Below, one piece after another: positions 33,683 to 41,794 of a stretch of 53,515 bases of DNA. Within the stretch, counting starts at the first letter, position 1. Each line of letters starts with the position of its first letter. A model generated the notes under the pieces. That model was not told the origin of the DNA. It saw only the letters and a list, made by a program, of their open reading frames with translations, and did no database searches. The stretch lies in assembly GCA_021806925.1 (NCBI GenBank), contig JAKAPS010000007.1, forward strand, positions 1 through 53,515, written 5' to 3'. Made by a program: the position numbers and the translations under genes. The stretch comes from a bacterium (GTDB lineage Bacteria; Patescibacteriota; Dojkabacteria; JAKAPS01).

Positions 33683-35212
33683 ATGTATAAACAATTCCTA
33701 TTAGCATTTTTTCCGTTTTTAGTTATATTCTTAATAATATTCGGAGCAATCAAATATCCTGAGGTAACAATAATTGGATTACTTCTATTCAATATGTTTT
33801 GGGTAACAAAACTAATAATTCAGAACTATGAAATATATAATACATCCAAGCTTATAAATTACTTCAAAAACATCAATTTATATGATGAGATATTAAACAG
33901 CAATTCACTTAAGATATTAGATGAAAAACCAGTTCCAAATTCATTTTATTCAAAATACATAAACTCACATATAAATGCGTCAATATATTTTAAATTATCA
34001 AAAATTGAGCATCTCATTGTAATTCCAGAATACAAAGAAAATAGCAAAATACTTGCAGATACACTTGAGTGTATAAAAGGGCAACAATTCCCAAGTGATA
34101 AGATTCATATATGTATTGCACAAGAGGATAGGGATTCTGAAAAAGATGAAACTTTCAATGAATTACAAAGAAAATATGGGAATTGTTTTAAATCATTCTT
34201 TAGAACTAACCATATAAAAACCGAACATGAGATAATCGGGAAAGACTCTAATCTTCATTCTGCAAATAAAGAGATACAAAAAAGATTTAGTAATGAAGAA
34301 AAAGATAATATTATGGTAACTGTACTTGATGCAGATAATAGGATTGTTAACCAAAATTATTTGGGGCAATTGGCTTTTATGGCATCTATTGAAGAAGATA
34401 ATACATATACAATGTATAAGGGTATTAATTTCTTCTATGGCAACTACAAAGATATTCCATTCTATGAGCGTGTTGTTGCATCTCAATTAAGTATGTGGAG
34501 TTGTGGAAATAGTATATATTCATATGTAGCCCCTATTTCATCATACTCATACATACTATCTAAATTAGATAATATTGCGTGGGATGGGAGAACAATAAGT
34601 GATGAACAAGAACTCTTTTTCAATGGAGTAAACAAGTATCCTGATAAATTCAAAATATTACCTATATTTCTTCCACTTTATTTATCAATGCCAAGTCAAA
34701 GCTTCTATTTTCTAAATAACTTTATTCCATTATATAAACAATTTCTTAGACAATTGTATGGTGCGGTTGTACTTGATACTAAATTAATTGAGGATATACT
34801 GAAAAACTCTAACATTGGAATATATAGAAAAATTGCATATATCTACTACATGTTGGACACACATATTATGTGGCCAGTAACTATAGTGGCACTATCATTT
34901 GGAGTTGATATGTTCTATTTATTTGATAAATCATTTGTTTCAAGTGGTATTGGACTTACAATAATAAACCTACAGAATATAATTCTAATATTTGCAGTCA
35001 TACTGTATGGAATAACGATATTATTTGATATTCGATTCAGATTTGAATACAGGGAATCACACTTTAAACCATCAAGAGAAATCTTTCTTGCTTTTGGCTG
35101 GATATACATGCCAGTTATTCAGTTCTTTATTGCTTTTGTTCCATATGTGGAAATTGCAATTAGGATACTTATAAATAAACCATTACAACACATACCAAGT
35201 GAAAAAAGATAA
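33683..35212 (+). CDS. Membrane family 2 glycosyltransferase
   Basis: The 509-residue protein begins with two membrane helices (about 5-25 and 28-48). Its GT-A domain carries HLIVIPEYKENSKILADTLECI near residue 112, VTVLDADNRI (the DxD metal site, near 215), and WDGRTISDEQELFF (acceptor-side ED motif, near 305). Further helices follow near 375-395 and 405-500. The layout is that of processive or lipid-linked sugar transferases. It probably makes a surface polysaccharide. The GH1 gene lies 115 bases upstream. Confidence 0.82.
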   Translation: MYKQFLLAFFPFLVIFLIIFGAIKYPEVTIIGLLLFNMFWVTKLIIQNYEIYNTSKLINYFKNINLYDEILNSNSLKILDEKPVPNSFYSKYINSHINASIYFKLSKIEHLIVIPEYKENSKILADTLECIKGQQFPSDKIHICIAQEDRDSEKDETFNELQRKYGNCFKSFFRTNHIKTEHEIIGKDSNLHSANKEIQKRFSNEEKDNIMVTVLDADNRIVNQNYLGQLAFMASIEEDNTYTMYKGINFFYGNYKDIPFYERVVASQLSMWSCGNSIYSYVAPISSYSYILSKLDNIAWDGRTISDEQELFFNGVNKYPDKFKILPIFLPLYLSMPSQSFYFLNNFIPLYKQFLRQLYGAVVLDTKLIEDILKNSNIGIYRKIAYIYYMLDTHIMWPVTIVALSFGVDMFYLFDKSFVSSGIGLTIINLQNIILIFAVILYGITILFDIRFRFEYRESHFKPSREIFLAFGWIYMPVIQFFIAFVPYVEIAIRILINKPLQHIPSEKR

Positions 35213-35232
35213 AAATAAATCTAAAAATTGTA

Positions 35233-35262
35233 TTCACAAATACAATCCAAATATAGTATAAT
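35233..35262 (+). promoter_or_regulatory. Promoter of tRNA-Arg (TCT)
   Basis: TTCACA (35233-35238), an 18-base spacer and a perfect TATAAT (35257-35262) lie 27 bases before the tRNA. An inverted repeat ATTGTATT/AATACAAT overlaps the -35 region. Confidence 0.5.
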
Positions 35263-35289
35263 ACAAACATATAAGAAGATAGGTATTAC

Positions 35290-35363
35290 GCTCCAATAGC
35301 TCAATAGGATAGAGCGACTCCCTTCTAAGGAGTAGGTTTACGGTTCGAGTCCGCATTGGAGCA
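35290..35363 (+). tRNA. tRNA-Arg (TCT)
   Basis: A 74-base cloverleaf: acceptor GCTCCAA/TTGGAGC with discriminator A, D-arm GCTCAATAGGATAGAGC, anticodon loop CTTCTAA (anticodon TCT), T-arm TACGG-TTCGAGT-CCGCA. Only A follows the stem before A+T-rich sequence, so CCA is not encoded. A damaged recombinase gene ends against its 3' side, marking it as an integration target. Confidence 0.96.
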
Positions 35364-35463
35364 TATTTGTGGAATTACATACTCTACAGGTGGGAATTTT
35401 CCTTCAAAAACAGTGTTATTTGTAGATTCGATCCTGCTTTTTTCATCCAAAATCTCTTGAGTT

Positions 35464-36750
35464 CTATTTTTCAACACGAAGACCGTTTCTTCCAGGTCTA
35501 TAGTGAGTTTTTTTATCCTTTAATAAAAATTTCGATCCTAAACGGGCAAATATTTCCCTTTTAGTTTGGATATCACCATATTCAAATCTTCTTCTTGCCT
35601 TAGACCAAAAGTTCAATACATCAATAACTTCATCTGCTCCTTTGTTCTGATTTTCATTTAATTCATTAATAGCTGAAAGAATCTTGTCTTTCTCCTTTGT
35701 ATATTTAACTTTCCTTTCTCTAAATTCCTCATCAGTAAGTATATCTGGATTATTTACTTTTAAATCAATCAAAGAGTTCAATCTAGTTACTACAACCTCA
35801 TAATCCTTCTGTAGTTTATTTAATTGTGATTCTATAAGCTTTCTATCTTCGGCCACATTATCTTTAATATATTTCTCTGCCCAATCTATGTACTCCTGTG
35901 GAATATCAAGATTATTCATTAAATCTAGTGCTGTGAGTTCTATGTATTCGACTGTTGCTCCTTTCTTTTTCTGAGCACATGTAACCCCAACTTTTCTTCC
36001 AGTACAATGATAATAGACATGATCTTTTATACCACCGCTAGTTAGTAATCTTTGCTTTTCTGTAGCAGTAATCATAGCTCCGCAATCACATTTTATAACA
36101 CCTGTAAATGCAAAATCATGTGTTTTAGGTCTTGGTTTTCCTTTTCTTCCTAAAATAAGTTGTATTTTGTCATATTCTTCAGGGGGCATTAAAGGAGTAT
36201 GAGAACCTTTATACCATACACCACCATATTCAAATTCCCCATAATAGAAAGGGTTTGTAAATATTTTATAAGCAGTACTATTTTGTAGCTTTATTCCTTT
36301 TGGAGTAATGAAGTGATATTGCTCATTCATGATATTTATTATCTGTGGCACTGTATAAAGACCTGTAAGCATCATATCCACCATCTTACGAAGTAAGGGG
36401 AACCGTTCTTCATCAACAAAAACAGCTTTCTTACCTTTCTCTCCAGTAAAGTCACATTTATAGCCTAAATTCGGTAACCCTGGTTTAAATCCCTTCTCTG
36501 CTTTTGAAGTTAATCCCCGTTTTACATTCTTCGCTAGATCAACAGAACTTTGAGTTGCCATACCAAATTCTATTGTCAGAATGAGTTGGTCAGCAATTGT
36601 ATACACTCTATCATTCGTTATAATCTGCCTAAGTTTTCCTTGCATCAATAACGCTAAAATAGTACCCCCATCAATGGGATTTCTTGCAAGTCTATCTGCT
36701 TTCCAGCAAAAGATTGTATCGTACTTGCTCCTATTGACTGCCCCATCTCC
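35464..36750 (-). pseudogene. Truncated and frameshifted large serine recombinase
   Basis: From about 36720 downward the frame reads YDTIFCWKADRLARNPIDGG, then VYTIADQLILTIEFGMATQSS, KNVKRGL, and a zinc ribbon from KCDCGAMI to YHCTGRK, with a coiled coil after it. A stop at 36751-36753 cuts off the catalytic Ser domain, so the enzyme cannot be active. Near 35508 a run of seven A shifts the frame and gives an early stop at 35464. With six A the frame would continue (KLTIDLEETVFVLKN and on) antisense through the 3' half of tRNA-Arg, to a stop at 35325-35327. It once mobilised the island between tRNA-Arg and about 38300. Confidence 0.85.
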
Positions 36751-36917
36751 CTAACAACTGCGAGGTCTTTTTGTACTTTTGCGGCAAGTAATCCATATCC
36801 TAACTCAGTAGATAAAATAATAAGCTGTTGCAATGCCATTTCTCTAGCAGCTCGAGGATCCATTCGAGCCATCTCTATTTTTGCCTCTAAAGGCATGTCT
36901 CCATAATTAGTTGCCAT
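36654..36917 (-). CDS. Small unknown protein overlapping the recombinase remnant
   Basis: This 87-residue frame begins with an ATG at 36917 and is predicted helical (MARMDPRAAREMALQQLIILSTEL). It does not resemble a resolvase N-terminus. Its last 28 or so codons overlap the recombinase remnant in another frame and look like accidental coding. It may be a small gene whose end was replaced by the recombinase fragment, or the real N-terminal part of a rearranged gene. Confidence 0.4.
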   Translation of the reverse strand: MATNYGDMPLEAKIEMARMDPRAAREMALQQLIILSTELGYGLLAAKVQKDLAVVREMGQSIGASTIQSFAGKQIDLQEIPLMGVLF

Positions 36918-36986
36918 AATTGATAAACATCATATAAATCAACAGGAAGATTTTAACAAAATCAAATAATCACTGCAATAAGAAAA

Positions 36987-37619
36987 TTAAACAGCTATAG
37001 TGCCATCAAACTTTGCCATCTTGTTCATAAGAATGTTTGTAATACTCTTTGGCACAATCTGGTCTTGCCTCACACCTACATTTGCCAAAAAGTCCTTAAT
37101 TATTTGTTTTGAATTTTCCGCATTTTCTTGCGAAGTTATTATCTCTATTTCCGTAGCGACTCCAAAATCTTCTATATATTCCATATTTACCGTCATTTTT
37201 TTCTCTTCAATATAAAAAGATTTTCTTGTTTTCTTTAATCTAAAAAATGGTTTAAATCCAATTGCCTTAAATATCAAATAGCTCTCTTCCAATGACCCAA
37301 TATCAGTTTCATGCTCTTCCCAAGCATTATGATCACCATAATTAGTTATTACCTTTATATTTAAATAAATCTCTTTCTTTCCCTCCTTTTCTTTTTCTCT
37401 TAACCTAAGGCTATATGAGCCCACCTCATTCATCTCAATCTCAGAAAATTCTTTAACTTCATTTCTGCAAAAATATAAATCAATCAATTTTTCTTCTCCC
37501 ATATATTTCCCTTCTCCAGCTTCTAACCTTTTAAAAAGTATCTTTGCTTGTGATTCTTCTAGTATTGCACGAATTTCAACTTCAATGTTTTCGTTTGTAT
37601 TTCTTTTATGTATAATCAT
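36987..37619 (-). CDS. CYTH-domain protein (CyaB/ThTPase superfamily)
   Basis: The 210-residue protein shows the CYTH layout: the N-terminal metal/triphosphate motif IEVEIRAIL (ExExR at residues 13-17, normally ExExK), then beta strands rich in Arg, Lys and Glu (YSLRLREKEKEG, RLKKTRKSFY) and a closing strand VATEIEIIT. CYTH enzymes bind triphosphates inside a beta tunnel and act as adenylate cyclases, thiamine-triphosphatases or polyphosphatases. It is divergent from a nucleoside-deoxyribosyltransferase-like gene, 45 bases away, inside the tRNA-Arg island. The product of any reaction is unknown. Lys replaced by Arg in the motif is a mild oddity. Confidence 0.78.
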   Translation of the reverse strand: MIIHKRNTNENIEVEIRAILEESQAKILFKRLEAGEGKYMGEEKLIDLYFCRNEVKEFSEIEMNEVGSYSLRLREKEKEGKKEIYLNIKVITNYGDHNAWEEHETDIGSLEESYLIFKAIGFKPFFRLKKTRKSFYIEEKKMTVNMEYIEDFGVATEIEIITSQENAENSKQIIKDFLANVGVRQDQIVPKSITNILMNKMAKFDGTIAV

Positions 37620-37649
37620 ATAAGTATTATTGGTATTTTAACCTATCAT

Positions 37650-37655
37650 TATAAT
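37650..37655 (+). promoter_or_regulatory. -10 box before the deoxyribosyltransferase-like gene
   Basis: A perfect TATAAT lies 9 bases before the ATG at 37665. It supports that ATG as the start over an in-frame ATG at 37608, which lies upstream of the promoter. A nearly leaderless transcript is predicted. Confidence 0.55.
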
Positions 37656-37664
37656 CTATTGCAA

Positions 37665-38234
37665 ATGGATAAGAGAATAGTGTTTTTAACTTTTTCGAAC
37701 AAAGAATATAGGCAAAGCCCTAGCAAATATGACAATTTAATTTCACTCATCGAAAAAGACTGTAACTGCGAGATTAGACATAAGTGGTTTGAAGAAGATC
37801 CGGGGAGGACCCCAGAACAGATCTATAATAGATCGTTAATAGCAATAAAGGCCGCTGATATATTTATAGCAGAAATATCTTCACGATCCACCAGTATAGG
37901 GTCACAAATAAGTTATGCTTTAAATTTGAAAAAACCTGTCTTTGCTCTACTCGATGAAAGTACTGAGACTTCGAAAGATTCGCTTTTTCTAAAAGGTATT
38001 CAATCTCCTTATCTAAAAATTATTTATTACAATAATCTCAACGATTTATCTCAATCTTTATGTAATGCAATCAATACTCTAAAACCTGATAAATTAGAGA
38101 AGTTCAATTTTGTGGCTACAAAGTCAATAAAAGAATCTCTTTTCAGTGAGAGTAGAAAGCGTGGTATGTCAGTATCGCAACTACTGAGGCATATCATTGA
38201 AGAATGGATTAATAATCAAAAACAAGGTGAATAG
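37665..38234 (+). CDS. Nucleoside 2-deoxyribosyltransferase-like protein with C-terminal helices
   Basis: In this 189-residue protein, residues 4-95 fit the Rossmann-like nucleoside deoxyribosyltransferase/DRHyd fold: RIVFLTFSNKEY, then AADIFIAEISSRSTSIGSQISYALNLKKPVFALL. In active deoxyribosyltransferases the corresponding loop carries a catalytic Glu before the YAL helix; here it is Gln81, so it may bind rather than cleave, or use another residue. The last 40 residues (SESRKRGMSVSQLLRHIIEEW) look like a ribbon-helix-helix DNA-binding or dimerisation unit. It is divergent from the CYTH gene. Fold call fairly sure; function unknown. Confidence 0.68.
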   Translation: MDKRIVFLTFSNKEYRQSPSKYDNLISLIEKDCNCEIRHKWFEEDPGRTPEQIYNRSLIAIKAADIFIAEISSRSTSIGSQISYALNLKKPVFALLDESTETSKDSLFLKGIQSPYLKIIYYNNLNDLSQSLCNAINTLKPDKLEKFNFVATKSIKESLFSESRKRGMSVSQLLRHIIEEWINNQKQGE

Positions 38235-38255
38235 ACTCACTTCTTTTTAGTATTG

Positions 38256-38263
38256 CGGTTCGA
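38256..38263 (+). other. Possible att remnant (tRNA-Arg T-loop octamer)
   Basis: CGGTTCGA here repeats the T-loop octamer of tRNA-Arg at 35341-35348. The neighbouring bases do not match the tRNA or fold into a T-arm. It could mark the far end of the island carrying the damaged recombinase, but an eight-base match is weak. Confidence 0.25.
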
Positions 38264-38377
38264 ACTTCGTCCACGAGAGAGCAAAGTTTAAATTTCCCTT
38301 ATATTAAGTTTTTTCATGGTTTTAAGGACAGAATTGCTTTCATTTATAGTGAAAACTTTTCATGATATCCTTTCAAC

Positions 38378-38602
38378 ATGGGTGAAAACAATTCTTCAAA
38401 CCAATTTGATATCAACTCCTTAAGACCACTTCTTCTGGAGCAGGTTCGAGAATTCCAACAAAATGGTATGGGGAAAAAAGGATTTACGCAGGTAGAGAAT
38501 ACTTTACAAAGAGTGAATGGCACATATTCCTCATCCAAATTGATTTTAAATGACGAGAAGACGGCTGTATTAGTTCCATTGAATTATTTATTATTGATAT
38601 AA
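38378..38602 (+). CDS. Small unknown protein
   Basis: This 74-residue frame (LRPLLLEQVREFQQNGMGKKGF in the middle) has no family I recognise and no membrane helix apart from a short hydrophobic end. It lies between the deoxyribosyltransferase-like gene and the toxin-antitoxin pair and could be a fragment. Confidence 0.35.
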   Translation: MGENNSSNQFDINSLRPLLLEQVREFQQNGMGKKGFTQVENTLQRVNGTYSSSKLILNDEKTAVLVPLNYLLLI

Positions 38603-38692
38603 CACTATAACATTACTAATCCGTTATATCTCTTGTGAATTAAACTATTATTTATTTCACTTTCTGTATTATATTGATATAATATATACAAG

Positions 38693-38986
38693 ATGATACC
38701 TAATGAATTCAGAAAGTATTTATGGGATTCTAAATTTGAGTCATTAGACTTACATAAGAACAAAAGGTACATTATTTCTAGAATTCTTGAACATGGAGAT
38801 CTTACTACTGCAAAAATAATTCTTAATATATATTCACATGATGATATAGCAGATGTAATAATTTCTTCAACTGATATATCTCCAAGAACTGCATATTTTT
38901 TTAAGAATTATCTTAATATAAAGCAACCAATAAAATGTTTAACGATGCAATTAACAAAACAGCAAAGGAAGCTCTGGCCATATTAA
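38693..38986 (+). CDS. DUF6922-type antitoxin-like protein
   Basis: This 97-residue protein matches the family often encoded before AbiEii-type toxins: FRKYLWDSKFESLDLHKNKRYIISRILEHGD, then YSHDDIADVIISSTDISPRTAYFFKNYLNI. It is expected to act as the antitoxin or transcriptional control of the next gene, whose start it overlaps by 52 bases. Such overlap gives tight coupling. There is no separate AbiEi winged-helix domain. Confidence 0.75.
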   Translation: MIPNEFRKYLWDSKFESLDLHKNKRYIISRILEHGDLTTAKIILNIYSHDDIADVIISSTDISPRTAYFFKNYLNIKQPIKCLTMQLTKQQRKLWPY

Positions 38987-39558
38987 GTAATATAAAAGAA
39001 CTCAATTCTTTTTATCTTGCAGTCGGGACAGGATTAACTATACAGATCGGTCATAGAATATCATATGATCTTGATTTCTTTTCATTCAATACTTTTGATT
39101 TAGACTATACAATATACAGTATTACAAAAGCAATAAATTTCACAAATATAACAACTAGTGAAAACACATTGCGTGGATTCTATAATGATTGTGAAATAAG
39201 CTTTTTCCTATATAAATACCCACTACTATCAAAACAAGCAGAATTCATGAATATTAAGGTGGCATCAATTAAAGATATAGCATTAATGAAATTAATAGCA
39301 ATTGGAGGGAGGGGACTCAAAAAAGATTTTTACGATATATATTTTATAATAAAAGGATACATTCCACTCAAGGAAATAATCAACTGCTTTGATGATAAGT
39401 ATAGAGTTGGGAGATTCAATAAATTTCACTATATAAAATCATTAACATATTTTGATTTGGCTGATGAAGATGATAGTAATTTAAATCTCCTAACTGATGT
39501 TTCCTGGGATGACGTGAAATCGTATATATACACTCAATCCTTAAAGATATTAGAATAA
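38935..39558 (+). CDS. AbiEii/AbiGii-type nucleotidyltransferase toxin
   Basis: The 207-residue protein carries the nucleotidyltransferase core: FYLAVGTGLTIQIGHRISYDLDFFSF (about 29-54), with the DxD metal pair in DLDF, then IKDIALMKLIAIGGRGLKKDFYDIYFI, the typical AbiEii segment. The canonical GGT/S is GTG here. AbiEii enzymes transfer nucleotides, for example to tRNA ends, and stop growth, often giving phage resistance by abortive infection. With the DUF6922 protein before it this forms a toxin-antitoxin pair at the edge of the tRNA-Arg island. Confidence 0.82.
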   Translation: MFNDAINKTAKEALAILSNIKELNSFYLAVGTGLTIQIGHRISYDLDFFSFNTFDLDYTIYSITKAINFTNITTSENTLRGFYNDCEISFFLYKYPLLSKQAEFMNIKVASIKDIALMKLIAIGGRGLKKDFYDIYFIIKGYIPLKEIINCFDDKYRVGRFNKFHYIKSLTYFDLADEDDSNLNLLTDVSWDDVKSYIYTQSLKILE

Positions 39559-39686
39559 TTCAAAGCAGTTTTTTGTGTAAGTATACACAGTTATATATAG
39601 TAGTAGATTAGAATATTATGTTACTTGCATTTTCAAGCTAGTATTCGCATTATACATATATTACGAATAATATATATTGTATAACT
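39559..39686. other. Gap between toxin and methyltransferase remnant
   Basis: A+T-rich sequence of about 130 bases without a visible gene. TATTCG and CGAATA form a loose inverted repeat near 39642-39670. Confidence 0.3.
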
Positions 39687-40322
39687 ATGAGCTCTAAGAT
39701 ATATAAAAAATATGAAAAGGACACAATTAAAACATATGATTGAATATCAAAGAAATGTGGAGATGAATATAATACATGAAAATTCTGAGGCGGATGGATT
39801 TACTGAGTTTTTTTTAAACTAGTACCAGAAGGAAAAACGCTACTTGAAATAGGAATTGGAAGCGGTAGAGATGCAATTGAACTAATACCAAGATACAAAT
39901 ATACTGAAATAGATGCAAGTCAGAAATTACTGGAAATTGCAAGTGAAAAGCATCCAAGCATTCCATTCTCCTGCCAAAATGTATATGAATTAGAATTTGA
40001 AGATAACTCATTTGATTCATTTTGGGCAGTAGCCATTCTATTACATATACAAAAAAAAGATATTGATGAAGTACTAAAAGAGATTAGAAGAGTTATAAAA
40101 AATAACGGTATCGGATTTATATCTTTAAAAAGCAGTGAAGGAGAAAGATATGTTATTGAGAATAGGGAAGACGGATTCCTAGATAAAAGATTCTTTGCAT
40201 ATTACACTGCTTCAGAGTTTAGTACTATTCTTGTGAGAAATAATTTTGAAATAATCAAACAATTAAATATAGTTGACGGAAAGACAACCTGGCTTATGTT
40301 TCTAGTAAAAGTAATTAAATAG
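39687..40322 (+). pseudogene. Decayed class I SAM-methyltransferase gene
   Basis: From about 39816 the frame reads LVPEGKTLLEIGIGSGRDAIEL (motif I), YTEIDASQKLLEIA, FEDNSFDSFWAVAILLHIQKKDIDEVLKEIRRVIKNNGIGFISLK, a typical small methyltransferase, and ends at TAG 40322. The N-terminus MSSKIYKKYEKDTIKTYD (39687) lies in the same frame, but four TGA codons interrupt the stretch between them. Part of that stretch makes better sense one frame over (ENSEADGFTEFF), returning to the first frame at TTTTTTTTAAAC. The gene has therefore taken a nonsense change and compensating frameshifts, or uses recoding. Without repair it cannot give a full enzyme. Confidence 0.75.
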
Positions 40323-40339
40323 TAAATTCATAATATAAA

Positions 40340-41440
40340 TTATTGTGCAATTTCATCTATTTTATTTAAAATAATTTCTCTCTCATTTTTTAAATTCGAT
40401 TCCGATACAAAACTATGTATATTATTTATCATAATTTCAAATTCACTATTATTTAAAGGAAGTTTTGATAATAATTGTTTCATATTACCGTAGTATCCAA
40501 GTTTTTTATTTAATATAAATTCAATATTTCCTTTCTCTTGAGCACCATATGATGCAAAGATAAATGGTATTACACCTTTCTCAATTGTTTCAAAAAGCAT
40601 GCTTGGACCTGATTTTAAGAAGTGAATATATGAAAAGCTAAGTATTTCATCCATATTATCTACAAATCCTAGGATTTTTAACGAATTGTTGTTATATCTC
40701 TGAGTTAAGTATTTATATAGTTTTTCATTTTTCGCACATATTACAATCAGGTTATATTTATCTATTAAAGATGATATAAACAAATTAATATCTTTAACGT
40801 TAATATTTCCAAAACCTCCTGATGATATTACTATTATCTTTTTCTCCTTATCTAATCCATATAAATCAAAAAATTCATCTCTTGAAATACTAACATCATC
40901 AGTATATTTTGGATTTATTGGAAATGTAAGAACAGAAGTATCAGATATACTATTTCTCTTAATAACATATTCTTTTGTCTCTTCAAATGGTACAAAAATA
41001 TATTTCAGGTGTGAATTGAACCATGATGAATGAATTGTGAATGGATCTGATATATATGTAATATCTGGTATATTCAATTCAACTGAACAACTATGAATAT
41101 ATAGATTAAGAATAGAATTAAGAGAGATTATCAAATCAGGTGAATATTCTTTTATTTTTTTTATCAATATATGCTTTAAGTATATATTATATATTTTAGA
41201 AAGATATTCATGCCTATCATTAAATGTTACATTAAAAATTATTTGCCAAATATTAAGATATGATACGCTGAACGAATATATTCTCTCAAGATTATCAAAT
41301 AAGAATTTATCCCCCAAATGCGATATAACCTCAACATTATATTTATCAGATAGAATATCTTTTAAGGTCTTGCACACCGATATATGCCCTCCTCCAACAG
41401 GTAGAGCAAAAATTAATATTGTCTTCTTGTTATTCACCAA
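40340..41440 (-). CDS. MurG/MGDG-synthase-like (GT28) glycosyltransferase
   Basis: The 366-residue GT-B protein opens with ILIFALPVGGGHISVCKTL, the GGGH loop of MGDG synthases and MurG-type enzymes. IIVISSGGFGNINVKDI lies at the start of the second domain and LKSGPSMLFETIEKGVIPFIF is the donor-binding segment near residue 290. It probably moves a sugar from a UDP-sugar to a membrane lipid. There are no true membrane helices; such enzymes attach to the membrane surface. It is convergent with the methyltransferase remnant. Confidence 0.82.
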   Translation of the reverse strand: MVNNKKTILIFALPVGGGHISVCKTLKDILSDKYNVEVISHLGDKFLFDNLERIYSFSVSYLNIWQIIFNVTFNDRHEYLSKIYNIYLKHILIKKIKEYSPDLIISLNSILNLYIHSCSVELNIPDITYISDPFTIHSSWFNSHLKYIFVPFEETKEYVIKRNSISDTSVLTFPINPKYTDDVSISRDEFFDLYGLDKEKKIIVISSGGFGNINVKDINLFISSLIDKYNLIVICAKNEKLYKYLTQRYNNNSLKILGFVDNMDEILSFSYIHFLKSGPSMLFETIEKGVIPFIFASYGAQEKGNIEFILNKKLGYYGNMKQLLSKLPLNNSEFEIMINNIHSFVSESNLKNEREIILNKIDEIAQ

Positions 41441-41552
41441 ATGTTATATAAATTATACATCCTTGATAACATGTATGTATATACTAAATCATCTATTTAT
41501 TAACTTGACTTTATTATGAGATTGTTATATTATAGGTCCTACTGATTGCAAA

Positions 41553-41777
41553 ATGACTATAGCATCAAATATATTTACACACAGGTCACCTTTGATTAAA
41601 AGTATTCTAGATTTAAATTATTGTAATTTGGAAATTAATGTTCAATTGTTATTGTTAGATTTTGACCTACGCAAATTAAGTGAATCTAATGAAAAAGGAA
41701 TAACAACTGATGAATTAAGGATTTTATTAAAATGGTATAATGATAAAGATACATTAAAAAATGAGGATTTGAGATAA
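41553..41777 (+). CDS. Small unknown protein
   Basis: This 74-residue helical protein (SILDLNYCNLEINVQLLLLDFDLRKLS) matches no family I know. Its stop lies 17 bases before the next unknown gene on the same strand, so they probably form a pair. No membrane helix or signal peptide. Confidence 0.45.
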   Translation: MTIASNIFTHRSPLIKSILDLNYCNLEINVQLLLLDFDLRKLSESNEKGITTDELRILLKWYNDKDTLKNEDLR

Positions 41778-41794
41778 ATGTAAAGGACTGTGAT

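Noticed and set aside
37608-37664. Longer start of the deoxyribosyltransferase-like gene
   Set aside because: It would begin upstream of a perfect TATAAT and overlap the divergent CYTH gene; the fold begins at MDKRIVFLTF.
38250-38280. A tRNA at CGGTTCGA
   Set aside because: The bases around the octamer do not pair as a T-arm and no cloverleaf fits.
39687-39830. Use of TGA as a sense codon (alternative code)
   Set aside because: pyrG, glyS and the nucleosidase end in TGA and no other sound gene has internal TGA. One decayed gene is not enough.
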